Below are positions 32,325-41,679 of a DNA stretch of 64,000 bases, piece after piece; position 1 is the first letter of the stretch; each line of letters starts with the position of its first letter. The stretch is from CANIGN01 sp041391385 (lineage in GTDB: Bacteria; Bdellovibrionota; UBA2428): assembly GCA_041391385.1 (NCBI GenBank), contig JAWKOD010000006.1:1-64000 (forward strand). The letters run 5' to 3'. Position numbers and translations under genes: made by a program. Below the pieces are notes generated by a model. It saw only the letters and a program-made list of their open reading frames with translations. It did no database searches and was not told where the DNA came from.

Positions 32325-34343
32325 ATGACAATAAAAAAAGCGGCATTTGATGATGCGTTTGATTTCTCTTCCTTGAGCATGGATGTGTATAAGGCTTCTT
32401 TGTCCGAAGCTTTAACGAAGGGACGTGAGCGCCTCGTTGTCCTCAAAACACGTAAAAGCGCAGACGATCCCGTTGCCTTTTTTAAAGAGTTTTCGGATAT
32501 GAGCTTTGAACTTGAGGAGTTTGGACAGGTCTTTTTTAGTCTTTTGGGTTCAGATGGGACTCCCGAAATGCATGCTTATTCTCAAGAAATTTCTCCAGAA
32601 TTAAGTAAATACGAGAACGAAATCGGTTTAGATACCGAGCTTTTTAAGAAAATTGATGAAGCTTTAACTTCAATGAAAGCTAAAGGGATCGAAGGTGAGT
32701 GGACACGCTTTGCAGAAAAGGTTCATAGAAGCTTTGTGCAAAATGGTGTGAATCTCCCCGAAGACAAGAAAACACTTTTACGAAAAATAGATGAAGAGTT
32801 GGGCCTACTTTCGCTTAAGTTTAGTGAGAACCTAGTAAAAGAAACGGCTGCATTCAAAATGTTAGTTGCTGATGAAGCCGATCTTAAGGGCTTGCCGGAT
32901 AGAGAAGTTGAAGCGGCTAAGCAAAAAGCTGAATCCCAAGGACTTAAAGGGTGGCTCTTTACTTTGGATGCCCCTACGTATGTTTCCTTTGTAACTTACG
33001 CGGAAAAGCGTGAACTTCGCGAAAAAATGTGGAGAGCTTATGCGAGCAGAGGTTTGTCCAAAGAATTTGATAATCGAGAAATGACCGCTCGAATAGCTGA
33101 GCTTCGCCAACAACGAGCCGAGTTACTAGGCTTTCAGAGTCATGCTTCCTATGTCTTAAAAGAACGCATGGCTAAAAATCCTGAGACTGTCTTGGCATTT
33201 ATTAAACGGATTATTGAAGTGGCTAAGCCGAAGGCAGAAAAAGAACTAGAGCAGATTAAAGAATTTGCAAAAGCTGAAGGATATCCAAGCCCATTAAAAG
33301 CGTGGGACTTATCTTTTTTAAGTGAGAAGTACAAAAAGAAACATTTGGATTTTGACGAAGAAGAGCTTCGTCCTTATTTTAAACTTGAGAACGTTATTAG
33401 TGGTCTTTTTACTCATGCTACGAAACTTTTTGGTATTACGTTTAAGCAACGTACTGATATTCCTCCTTTTCACCCTGAGAATAAAATATTCGAGTTGAGT
33501 GATGCAGATGGTTCTTATTTAGGACTCTTGTATATGGATCTTTTTCCACGTGCTGAGAAAAGACCTGGCGCATGGATGGGAACTTTTAGAGGTCAGGGAA
33601 CGACCTTAGGCAAAAAGCGTCGTCCGCACGTCATGAATGTGTGTAATTTTACAAAACCTACCAGCACAAAACCATCACTTATTAGCTTTGGCGAAGTCGA
33701 AACGCTTTTTCACGAGTTTGGTCATGCCTTGCATGAGCTCTTGTCAGATTGCGAAGTTAAGGGACTTGCTGGAACCAATGTTCATTGGGACTTTGTAGAG
33801 CTTCCTTCTCAAATCCAAGAGAACTGGGTGAATCACCCTGAAGGACTAAAGTTAGTCGCCTCTCACTATGAGACAGGCGCGGCGATGCCGCAGGATTTAG
33901 TTGATAAAATTGCGAAATCGAAAAAGTTTTTAGCGGCTATGGCCTCACTTCGTCAGGCGCAGTTAGCTCTTCTGGATATGACCTGGCACCACGTTGCAAA
34001 AATTCAAGGGCCTGTTGATATTGAAGATTTTGAGAGAAAGACATTGGGCCCTATCGCCATTCTTGAAAAAGAGCCTGGCACTGCTATTTCTACGAGTTTT
34101 GCTCATATTTTCTCGGGTGGTTACTCTTCGGGGTATTACTCCTATAAATGGGCTGAAGTTTTGGATGCGGATGCCTTTGAGTATTTCCTCGAAAATGGCA
34201 TTTATAACCAAGATGTCGCTAAGAAGTTTCGGGCTGAGGTTTTAAGTCGAGGTAACTCAGAAGACCCAGAATTGCTATATGAGAAGTTCAGGGGACGAAA
34301 ACCAGATCCGAATGCTCTTTTTCGACGCGACGGTTTGTTGTAA
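32325..34343 (+). CDS. prlC: M3-family oligopeptidase (oligopeptidase A / PrlC-like)
   Basis: 672 residues, near the length of E. coli PrlC (680). The zinc site is HEFGH (463-467) with the downstream Glu expected in NVHWDFVELPSQIQENW, the family's second signature. No signal peptide, so a cytoplasmic peptidase degrading short peptides, including signal-peptide fragments. Dcp (dipeptidyl carboxypeptidase) is the other close subfamily and cannot be excluded. It ends 9 bp before prfC. Confidence 0.85.
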   Translation: MTIKKAAFDDAFDFSSLSMDVYKASLSEALTKGRERLVVLKTRKSADDPVAFFKEFSDMSFELEEFGQVFFSLLGSDGTPEMHAYSQEISPELSKYENEIGLDTELFKKIDEALTSMKAKGIEGEWTRFAEKVHRSFVQNGVNLPEDKKTLLRKIDEELGLLSLKFSENLVKETAAFKMLVADEADLKGLPDREVEAAKQKAESQGLKGWLFTLDAPTYVSFVTYAEKRELREKMWRAYASRGLSKEFDNREMTARIAELRQQRAELLGFQSHASYVLKERMAKNPETVLAFIKRIIEVAKPKAEKELEQIKEFAKAEGYPSPLKAWDLSFLSEKYKKKHLDFDEEELRPYFKLENVISGLFTHATKLFGITFKQRTDIPPFHPENKIFELSDADGSYLGLLYMDLFPRAEKRPGAWMGTFRGQGTTLGKKRRPHVMNVCNFTKPTSTKPSLISFGEVETLFHEFGHALHELLSDCEVKGLAGTNVHWDFVELPSQIQENWVNHPEGLKLVASHYETGAAMPQDLVDKIAKSKKFLAAMASLRQAQLALLDMTWHHVAKIQGPVDIEDFERKTLGPIAILEKEPGTAISTSFAHIFSGGYSSGYYSYKWAEVLDADAFEYFLENGIYNQDVAKKFRAEVLSRGNSEDPELLYEKFRGRKPDPNALFRRDGLL

Positions 34344-34352
34344 AAGGATAGC

Positions 34353-35951
34353 GTGGATTCGCTCGTTAGCTCAGAGATTAAGCGTCGCAGGACCTTTGCT
34401 ATTATTTCGCATCCGGATGCCGGTAAAACAACTCTTACTGAGAAGCTACTTTTGTATTGTGGGCAAATTCGTGTTGCGGGCGAGGTAAAAGCCAAGGCCA
34501 ATCGTCGCAAAACCGTCAGTGACTGGATGCAGCTGGAGCAGGAGCGCGGAATTTCTGTAAGCTCCAGTGTTTTGCAGTTTGAATACGAAGGTCTACGCTT
34601 AAATCTCTTAGATACTCCCGGACACAAAGACTTTAGTGAAGATACTTACCGAACCCTTATGGCCGTAGACACCGCACTTATGATTATGGATGCAGCGAAG
34701 GGCGTTGAGGAACAAACTAAAAAGTTGTTTGAAGTTTGTAAATTACGGGGACTCCCTATTCTTACTTTTGTAAATAAAATGGACCGCGAAGCCGTGGAGC
34801 CTTTTGAGCTAATTAAACAAGTTGAAGATGTGTTGGGAATTGAAGCTCTTCCTTTGACGTGGCCCGTAGGAATGGGTGATCGCTTTAAAGGTGTTTATGA
34901 TCGTGTAAATAGAGAGTTTCATTTTTTTGTGTCTCACGAAAAAGCAGGACATCAGGCTGATATCGAAAAATTAGCGGTTGAGCCAAATGATCCAAAATTA
35001 AAAAAATATCTCGAAGAAGATGAACTCAAAAAACTTCAAGAAGAGTTGGAGTTGCTCGATGGTGCCGTGGGGATTCCTACACGAGAAGATTATTTAAACT
35101 GTAAGGTAACGCCTGTTTTATTTGGAAGTGCGCGTTCAAACTTTGGCGTGCCCACGTTGCTTGAGAAATTTAAAATCTATTCTCCGGAACCTGCAGGTAA
35201 GGTAGCAACTCCTAAGAGCGTTGAGCCAACAGATGATTTTTTCTCGGCGTTTGTTTTTAAGATTCAAGCCAACATGGATAAATCACACAGAGATAGGTTG
35301 GCTTTTATGCGTATTGTATCAGGCAAGTTTGAGCGCGATATGGATGTAAAGCATAGTCGCATGGGACGTAACGTCCGCTTAGCACACTCAAAACAATTTT
35401 GGGGTCAAGAACGTGCGACGGTTGACGTGGCCTATGCAGGTGACATTTTAGGTGTGCATGATCCGGGTCATTTTCGTATTGGTGATACCGTCCATCTTTC
35501 AAAAGAAAAATTAGTTTTTCAAGGAATTCCTCAATTTTCGCCTGAATGTTTTTCCAGGCTGAGTATTCGCGATCCCTTGAAGAGAAAACAACTTCAAAAA
35601 GGCGTACAAGAGCTTTCAGAAGAGGGCCTCGTGCAAATTTTTGTAAACCCTCGTGTGGGGATGCAAGATCCTATCTTGGGTGTCGTAGGTTCTTTGCAGT
35701 TTGATGTATTGCAGTTTCGCTTAAAAGACGAGTATGGAGTCGAAACAAAAATTGAGCGTCTCCCCTATACGCTGGCCAGATGGATTAAAATTCAAGATCC
35801 TACTGTTAAACTTGAGTCACTTGATTTTAGAGTACCAGTACTTCAAGATAGTCATGAGAATCCTGTTTTACTTTTTCAGTCTCAATGGGAATTTGATTAC
35901 GCCAAGAAGAATCTTCCAAGCGCAGTCGAGTGGTCGTTCGCAGCTTTTTAG
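34353..35951 (+). CDS. prfC: Peptide chain release factor 3
   Basis: 532 residues, GTG start with AAAGGA upstream. GTPase motifs: SHPDAGKTTLTEK (G1, residues 19-31), RGISVSSSVLQF (G2), DTPGHKDFSEDTYR (G3) and NKMDR (G4). RF3 removes RF1/RF2 from the ribosome after peptide release. Full length, with RF3-specific C-terminal motifs such as GVVGSLQFDVLQFRL. Confidence 0.95.
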   Translation: MDSLVSSEIKRRRTFAIISHPDAGKTTLTEKLLLYCGQIRVAGEVKAKANRRKTVSDWMQLEQERGISVSSSVLQFEYEGLRLNLLDTPGHKDFSEDTYRTLMAVDTALMIMDAAKGVEEQTKKLFEVCKLRGLPILTFVNKMDREAVEPFELIKQVEDVLGIEALPLTWPVGMGDRFKGVYDRVNREFHFFVSHEKAGHQADIEKLAVEPNDPKLKKYLEEDELKKLQEELELLDGAVGIPTREDYLNCKVTPVLFGSARSNFGVPTLLEKFKIYSPEPAGKVATPKSVEPTDDFFSAFVFKIQANMDKSHRDRLAFMRIVSGKFERDMDVKHSRMGRNVRLAHSKQFWGQERATVDVAYAGDILGVHDPGHFRIGDTVHLSKEKLVFQGIPQFSPECFSRLSIRDPLKRKQLQKGVQELSEEGLVQIFVNPRVGMQDPILGVVGSLQFDVLQFRLKDEYGVETKIERLPYTLARWIKIQDPTVKLESLDFRVPVLQDSHENPVLLFQSQWEFDYAKKNLPSAVEWSFAAF

Positions 35952-35953
35952 GT

Positions 35954-35975
35954 CAAAAGGTGCCTAGCCCTTTTG
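35954..35975. terminator. Short hairpin between convergent prfC and PAP2 genes
   Basis: CAAAAGG and CCTTTTG arms enclose 8 nt. With A4/T4 in the arms it can act weakly on both strands, suiting the convergent genes on either side. Confidence 0.4.
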
Positions 35976-36003
35976 TCCACACACCTGGATACTCTCTCCA
36001 CTC

Positions 36004-36765
36004 TTACCAGCTAAAATTAGCCGCGAGGCCTTGCGTACCGTAGTTGTAAAAAGGATAAATACTTACACCGCTTTCTTTATCTTCTTTGCGATCGCGTTCT
36101 AGATAGTGCAGTCCTAGGGCATAAGAAATTCCTAGTGTTGCTCCTGCCAGCACATCATGAAAGTAGTGTTTGTTGTCATTCATGCGACTCATACCTACAA
36201 AAGTGGCAAGTCCAAAGGCAGGGACTCCCCAGTACCAGGCATGCTCGCAAGCCACGGCAGTCGCAAAAGCAAAAGCAGTTGTTGTATGCCCCGAGGGGAA
36301 AGAATACTTGCCACCACTGGGACGCTTTTCTTCGAATGAGAATTTTAGTATTGAGCTGGCTATGGCGGGGTAGAGGGTTGCTCGAAACATGTACGAGGAT
36401 CTTCGGTAGGATTCATCATCATCTGTTATCCAGTAGTGCGTGAGCATGCCCGCTGCATAAAGTGCATTGGGGATCAGTTGACCGCTGTAATCGCCGATTT
36501 GGGAAAAGGTTCCTTGGGGTTTGTCTTCACCGTATTCTGATTGAAGAAAGTCGTAGTTCGTTCTTTGTTTATGAGCATAAAAACCCGCAGTTATAAGAGA
36601 TCCGCCGATGAATACGTTTCGAGCAGGTGTTGTAAAGGGCGAGAGGCTATCTTGAAGAATCTTTACATACCAAGAATCATTAGATTCAGCTTGCATCACG
36701 CTTGCGTGAGAAAGCTCTAGGGTGAAAAACAAAGAAAACAACGACAGCAGCTTTAACTTTTTCAA
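36004..36765 (-). CDS. Exported PAP2-superfamily phosphatase
   Basis: 253 residues with a signal peptide (LLSLFSLFFTLELSHA). The PAP2 signature is complete: K(x)6RP in KFSFEEKRPSGG, PSGH in YSFPSGHTTTAFAF, and SR(x)5H(x)3D in SRMNDNKHYFHDV. Several hydrophobic helices. The C-terminus ends in FSW, as in some outer-membrane-anchored relatives. Likely dephosphorylates lipid phosphates (phosphatidic acid, undecaprenyl-PP or lipid A). It follows the four-gene exported-protein operon by 49 bp on the same strand. Confidence 0.85.
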   Translation of the reverse strand: MKKLKLLSLFSLFFTLELSHASVMQAESNDSWYVKILQDSLSPFTTPARNVFIGGSLITAGFYAHKQRTNYDFLQSEYGEDKPQGTFSQIGDYSGQLIPNALYAAGMLTHYWITDDDESYRRSSYMFRATLYPAIASSILKFSFEEKRPSGGKYSFPSGHTTTAFAFATAVACEHAWYWGVPAFGLATFVGMSRMNDNKHYFHDVLAGATLGISYALGLHYLERDRKEDKESGVSIYPFYNYGTQGLAANFSW

Positions 36766-36814
36766 GGTGATGCTTTAAGTTTAGCAGCTGTCGTGTTTTC
36801 TAAAAGAGGGAGCT

Positions 36815-37912
36815 TTAGTCTAAAGAGACAAAATACATTTCCTCATGCAACGTGTTGGAATCTCCCGTGTGATAAGTACGGTCTTTTTCTTCTGGGTATA
36901 TTGAGCACGAAGTGAGTTCTTTTTCTCTGTCAGCGAGGTTGGCTTCAAGAAGTGCTGGGTTTGAAGCGTCTTCTCTACTCAATGGAAGAAAATCAAACTG
37001 AGTTGCTCCAACATCGAGATAGCCAAGTTCTTCACTTAGCCACTCAGACGTCCCAACTTTTTTGTTAAAGCGGTATTTCTGAGCTTTAAAGCGTTTCATA
37101 AGGGTTTCTTTAACAAAGAACCCTCCTTGTGCGGGTTGCAAAACAATTTTGGGCTTAAAGGAGAGCTTTGTTTCGCTACCTTCCATATGAGTCCAGCCTG
37201 TCATGAGCCATCCCAGTTCATTTCCATTTTTGAGCTGAAAAATATCCGTTGTTTTTTCAACATAACCAAAGGTCTTAAGCAAGTTAGGGTTGAGAGATCC
37301 TCTGTAGCGTAGAGTTTCGAGTGCAACGTTTTGGTTGAACTCATATTCTTGTGGGCTCAGCGATGGGTTTTGAATATAGGGTCCTACGATTTCAGTATTT
37401 TTCCTATAGCTGCAAATGCTTTCTGGATCGGAATTAAGTTCTTCGCTTAGGTCACCTGGGCTGAGAATTTTAAAGAATTTTTGATCTTTTCTCTCAAGAA
37501 GATAAAACTTTCGTATTAAAGTTCCGCTTCTGTTATTGGCTTGGTTTTTCCAGGAAATTCGCAATCTGCCTACGCGACCAAATCTTTTAATGATCGACTC
37601 TTTATTTCTAAACGATGGAATACGAATCACTTTTCTCCAGCTTCCGTGAACCTCTGATCGTTCACGTGTGTAGCGTCTTTCGTAAAGCGGCGCTTCGTCC
37701 AATTTGAATTCGGGAAAAGCAAGAACTTCAATATCCAGTCTCTCGGAGTCTGGGATTAAGGGGAGATCAACAATGGCTCGCAGACCGTTTCCCGTATCGA
37801 CATCAGATGCACTTCGAGTTTCTGGGTCTATAAAATTTAGACTGTCATTGAGCTCTTGGCCCTGTGCGAGCGCAAGAAATAGAATTTGAATGAATAAGAA
37901 ATGTCTAGTCAT
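36815..37912 (-). CDS. Exported protein of unknown function (operon gene 4)
   Basis: About 365 residues from ATG 37912, chosen because it places a signal peptide (FLFIQILFLALAQG) at the N-terminus; an upstream start at 37966 would bury it. The mature protein is beta-rich with many Arg and Glu. It overlaps the upstream lipoprotein gene by 8 bp. No family recognised. Together with its neighbours it may form a cell-envelope assembly. Confidence 0.65.
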   Translation of the reverse strand: MTRHFLFIQILFLALAQGQELNDSLNFIDPETRSASDVDTGNGLRAIVDLPLIPDSERLDIEVLAFPEFKLDEAPLYERRYTRERSEVHGSWRKVIRIPSFRNKESIIKRFGRVGRLRISWKNQANNRSGTLIRKFYLLERKDQKFFKILSPGDLSEELNSDPESICSYRKNTEIVGPYIQNPSLSPQEYEFNQNVALETLRYRGSLNPNLLKTFGYVEKTTDIFQLKNGNELGWLMTGWTHMEGSETKLSFKPKIVLQPAQGGFFVKETLMKRFKAQKYRFNKKVGTSEWLSEELGYLDVGATQFDFLPLSREDASNPALLEANLADREKELTSCSIYPEEKDRTYHTGDSNTLHEEMYFVSLD

Positions 37913-39158
37913 TGTAAATCTCCAGTCCATTAGGATCGAGGTCGCGGGTGCTATCGGGAAGACCAAGGCTCGTCATGCCGTAAGCATTGAGTTGCTTGAT
38001 ATTTTTGAAAGTTAAATTACCCTCTCTATCTAAAATAAACTCCTCAAGGAACACGTCATCTAAGTCCCGGGCTTTGAAAATAATATATGCTTTGAGCCTT
38101 GTGCCATTTCTAAGCTTTTTAAAAAGAGGAAGCGTTTGATCATCAAAAAATCTTGAAAAAGGTATTTGTGAGCTTTTTCTTTGTACACGTAAGTATCTGT
38201 CCCAAGCAAAGTGACCTGCGAAGTTTGCAACTCGATCAGCGCGAATAATTTCTTTAATTTTAGAGCGCGCATCTAGGTTATCGTTTGAAAGTTCTACGGG
38301 GTTTAGGGGAAGAAACTCTCTACCAGGACCTTGATCGTCAGCAATGAGCCAGTAGTTGGGAAGTTCAGGAGCGCTCTCCTCACTAAACGCAATTGCTTTT
38401 ACGCGGTAAGAGTCGTTTTCGGATAACTCAGAGTAAATTGACTCAAACTCAAGCGGAATCCTATAGGGAATTCTAAGGTCTTCTTTAACTTTAAACGTTT
38501 CGTATTCAAAGTTACTTGGTTTTTGCAGCCACCAACTCACTCGAAAACGGTGCCTGTTTACGACAGTGCTTTTTATTCGGTGAACGAATCCGCCGATTGA
38601 TTCATAGCCATCTTGGCAATCGTCAATCGCATTTGTATCAGGGAGTCCTCCTGCGAGACAGTCCGTATATTTTTTTAGAAAGGGGTGAACTCCCAATTCA
38701 ATTTTAGGAGATCGAGTCTTCCAACCTGCAGGAACAAAGCAATCATCTACCTGTCGCGTAATGCTCGAGTCAGAGACTCCATCTCCTTTGCTCCAGTAAT
38801 CTACTCGTATATGACTAAATTGTGTGGGTTTGAGTTGGTAGTCTACGTCGGCAATGTTTTTTTCAATAACCCAGTTAGTTGGTCGAAAGGAGAGATTTCT
38901 ATAGGGATTGTAGAGTTGCTCTTCGCTTAATGTTTGGTTGCAGAGAGCAATGTTACTTATGGTATTTGTATGGGTAGCGATCTCTGATGGAGAGGTGACC
39001 TTTTCAAGTTCTTCGGTACTATTGATGATGTAATTTTTCTCACCAAAATCACTAAGTTCTGGGGTCCCGTAGTAGGGCGCTTTTTTTGCGCTACTTGAGC
39101 CCTTGCAGGCGGCAAATGCCATAGAGAGTACAAGTAATTTTACTGAAGTGCGTTTCAT
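37905..39158 (-). CDS. Lipoprotein of unknown function (operon gene 3)
   Basis: 417 residues with a lipoprotein signal: LLVLSMAFAAC, lipobox Cys near residue 18, followed by KGSSSAKK. There is no Asp at +2, so outer-membrane sorting would be expected by enterobacterial rules. The body is beta-rich with about eight Cys. Segments with Tyr/Arg-rich strands resemble the next gene in style, suggesting related folds. No family recognised. Confidence 0.65.
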   Translation of the reverse strand: MKRTSVKLLVLSMAFAACKGSSSAKKAPYYGTPELSDFGEKNYIINSTEELEKVTSPSEIATHTNTISNIALCNQTLSEEQLYNPYRNLSFRPTNWVIEKNIADVDYQLKPTQFSHIRVDYWSKGDGVSDSSITRQVDDCFVPAGWKTRSPKIELGVHPFLKKYTDCLAGGLPDTNAIDDCQDGYESIGGFVHRIKSTVVNRHRFRVSWWLQKPSNFEYETFKVKEDLRIPYRIPLEFESIYSELSENDSYRVKAIAFSEESAPELPNYWLIADDQGPGREFLPLNPVELSNDNLDARSKIKEIIRADRVANFAGHFAWDRYLRVQRKSSQIPFSRFFDDQTLPLFKKLRNGTRLKAYIIFKARDLDDVFLEEFILDREGNLTFKNIKQLNAYGMTSLGLPDSTRDLDPNGLEIYND

Positions 39159-39173
39159 GAAGTCTCCTTGATT

Positions 39174-39623
39174 TTAAATATTGCTGTTTAGGCTCGCGCT
39201 TTGAAACTTATAAAGTTCTTTTGACTTTTCCTGATAATTTTTTAGAGTGCTACTCAGAATTTGAAATTGAGCTTCAAGTTCGCCTTCTTTTTCTTTAATA
39301 AGTTTCGGGTTTGGATTTTCTCTGCTTTTAACGATGAGATTACTGTAGGCAGTGTCTAGCTTTCTATATTCTCTAAGCTTGCTGTCGTAGTCAGCCTTAA
39401 TGTGATTGAGCTCAGCAAGGAGAGCGTCTACTTTTTTGAGCTCCTCTTGCAGGTTTTTAGGCAAGGCAGTTTGGGTGTCTTTTTTGAAAACACGAAGAGT
39501 TGCTACCTGTGCTTTTTTGAGAATTTTTTGAGGTTCTTTGAGCAATGAAGAGCTCTGAGGGCTCGTTTGGAGCCCCCAGAGAATCAAAGCTGCAGTTGTA
39601 ATTATTACAGCTATTTTTTTCAT
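39174..39623 (-). CDS. Exported coiled-coil protein (operon gene 2)
   Basis: 149 residues. A signal peptide or N-terminal anchor (VIITTAALILWGLQT) is followed by a long charged helix with heptad-like pattern from about residue 60 to 140 (LQEELKKVDALLAELNHIKA and onward), predicted coiled coil. It could bridge envelope layers or partner gene 1, whose N-terminal half is also helical. No family recognised. Confidence 0.6.
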   Translation of the reverse strand: MKKIAVIITTAALILWGLQTSPQSSSLLKEPQKILKKAQVATLRVFKKDTQTALPKNLQEELKKVDALLAELNHIKADYDSKLREYRKLDTAYSNLIVKSRENPNPKLIKEKEGELEAQFQILSSTLKNYQEKSKELYKFQSASLNSNI

Positions 39624-39624
39624 T

Positions 39625-41583
39625 TTATTGCCTTATCTCCGTGTCAACAATGACAGAGCCACGGTCTACAGTGAATCCGTCGTAGTTAAAGTTACGAGTG
39701 AGTTTTGTATTGTAGTGATAGGTTGCTTGTCCTGTTGCTGTTTGAGAACCAAAAAGTTCTTCAATACTCTTAAGAACAATACTTCCCACCATACAGTAAG
39801 GGTTACCGCCGCATACCGCGATCATTCCTGTGCCAATCATAGCAAAACCTTTGGATTTTCCAGGAAGCTCAGCAGAAGCTTCGGATACTTTCCATTCTTT
39901 GGCTCTTAGGAGAATGGCTTCGGCTGCGAGGTCACGGCTAAATCCTTCAACAAGGTCAGCTTCCATTTCTCTTTGGAGATTGATGTCATCTCCAATGGGT
40001 GAGCTTTTTACGGAGCATGTTAAACCGTTGTTTTGAATTTGAGTAAGTTCGCTACTAGACCATTTTTTTCTCCAAAAAAGAAAGCCTGAACTTCCGCTTC
40101 TTTGAATATGCTGAAAGAAAAGATCCATGTTGAGATCGCAGGCCACATTAAGCGGTTCTGCTTTTACGAAGTACTCATAGTTCAATGCAAAAGAAGGTTT
40201 TAAAATTGGCTCAGGTCTTGGACGAAACTTTCTCAAAGTCATGACATTCTTTGAGCTGTTTCCGTTGTGGTTGACTGGAAATTCAATACGCTCTTCATCT
40301 GCCTTTCCTCGAGCCATGCAATAAGTTCCTGCTGAAATCGGAATGTTCATTGCAAAGGCATCATGTTGCCCCATTTTTTTTACGAGCATTTGAACGGGAC
40401 GTCCTTCTTCATCACGAAAAGGAGATTCCACGCTTTCAGTTTCGCCGACTGCAGCTGCCGCATTATTTGATATGAGCTGGATTTCGCCAGCACCATAGCC
40501 TGTGCCGCTGCCGTCTGCAGCTTCTGTTTTAGATTCCCAGTAACGGCCATCAAGCGAGACGTTGTGTATGGGAAGTCGTTGAACGCTGTAATCTTGAAAT
40601 GCTTCTACGCTTTTAACAATACGATCTACTCGTGCAGCTTCGTCAGCCCAAACTTGTACGGAAACGTTTGCCGAGCCAATTGTTCTGTTTTCACGAGCTT
40701 CTAAAGTGCTCAATGCCATGCTGTATTCATTGAAGTGTGTTTGGTGTCGAGCTTTGTATAGACGCGTGTTGAAATCGAGTCGCTCAACCATGCGACGATG
40801 GTTTTCAAGAAGTGAAGCTACTCCCTGGTAGGCTTCTACATATTCTTCTCTTGCAATGACTTCAGCATCTTCTTTTTGCATCAGTTTGCGTGCAAGGTTT
40901 GGGTATTCTTGCTGTTTGTGAGCGATGGCAGCGTCGAGTGCTACTCGAGCGGCTTCGCGAGCGGCTTGATCTGTTGCAATTAAAAGTTGGTCTTGGTGGC
41001 GTTTAATCACATCGTCAAGCCGCTGAATTTCGGCTTGAACTGCGACGGTGTCTTTGTTCGCCGCTTCGAACTTAGCTTTAGTTCCAAGGTAACGATCATA
41101 TCCTGGACGGTTTTGATCTAGCATTGCTTCAGCATCGTTAAAGTTTTGCTGAATACTATTTAAGATATCGCCATGTCTTATGCTTCCGGCAAAGTGTAAG
41201 AAGAAAAATGCAGATACAGGTGCGTTTTGATCGGCTGCAACCCGCATTAAATCTTCTGGTGTTTGATAACTTGGCAAGTGAAAAGCTATGTCGTAAAGAC
41301 CTTTAACCGTTTCACAGCGAGCCTCATTACTTTGAATAAAGTTTCCAGCTTGTGGTTTTCGGTTAGCAGGCGTGACGTATAGAACTTTTACTTTGGGGTC
41401 GTGGTCTGCGAATACTTGGACTCCTTTTAATTCGCTATCTGCTGCAATTTGATTGAGCACCTCAGCGGGGAGAGCCGTTTTGGCTCTTTTAGAGGGGAGA
41501 GTATAGGCTAAGTTGCCAACAAGGCACAGGCCAAGACTCAGTTTCGAGATATGGGTTAGGGGTATTTTGTTAAAGCTTTTAAT
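39625..41583 (-). CDS. Large exported protein of unknown function, probable AUU start (operon gene 1)
   Basis: From GTG 41460 the protein is 611 residues and lacks a signal. The same frame is open 41 codons further up and encodes a typical signal peptide (basic start, then LSLGLCLVGNLAYT). No ATG, GTG or TTG occurs there, but an ATT at 41583 sits four bases after a perfect AAGGAGG (41588-41594). The likely product is about 652 residues. It has a helical, Gln/Glu/Ala-rich coiled-coil section (about residues 130-280) and a C-terminal globular part with several Cys and a short hydrophobic stretch (GMIAVCGGNPYCMVGSIVL). No family recognised. Confidence 0.6.
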   Translation of the reverse strand: MKSFNKIPLTHISKLSLGLCLVGNLAYTLPSKRAKTALPAEVLNQIAADSELKGVQVFADHDPKVKVLYVTPANRKPQAGNFIQSNEARCETVKGLYDIAFHLPSYQTPEDLMRVAADQNAPVSAFFFLHFAGSIRHGDILNSIQQNFNDAEAMLDQNRPGYDRYLGTKAKFEAANKDTVAVQAEIQRLDDVIKRHQDQLLIATDQAAREAARVALDAAIAHKQQEYPNLARKLMQKEDAEVIAREEYVEAYQGVASLLENHRRMVERLDFNTRLYKARHQTHFNEYSMALSTLEARENRTIGSANVSVQVWADEAARVDRIVKSVEAFQDYSVQRLPIHNVSLDGRYWESKTEAADGSGTGYGAGEIQLISNNAAAAVGETESVESPFRDEEGRPVQMLVKKMGQHDAFAMNIPISAGTYCMARGKADEERIEFPVNHNGNSSKNVMTLRKFRPRPEPILKPSFALNYEYFVKAEPLNVACDLNMDLFFQHIQRSGSSGFLFWRKKWSSSELTQIQNNGLTCSVKSSPIGDDINLQREMEADLVEGFSRDLAAEAILLRAKEWKVSEASAELPGKSKGFAMIGTGMIAVCGGNPYCMVGSIVLKSIEELFGSQTATGQATYHYNTKLTRNFNYDGFTVDRGSVIVDTEIRQ

Positions 41584-41679
41584 AAAGCCTCCTTCCTCGG
41601 AGACTTACCCTGCAAAATGAATGCCGTGGGAATTGACGCAGATGCTTAGTTAATGAAGATCGCTTCTCGTGCTTCTATT

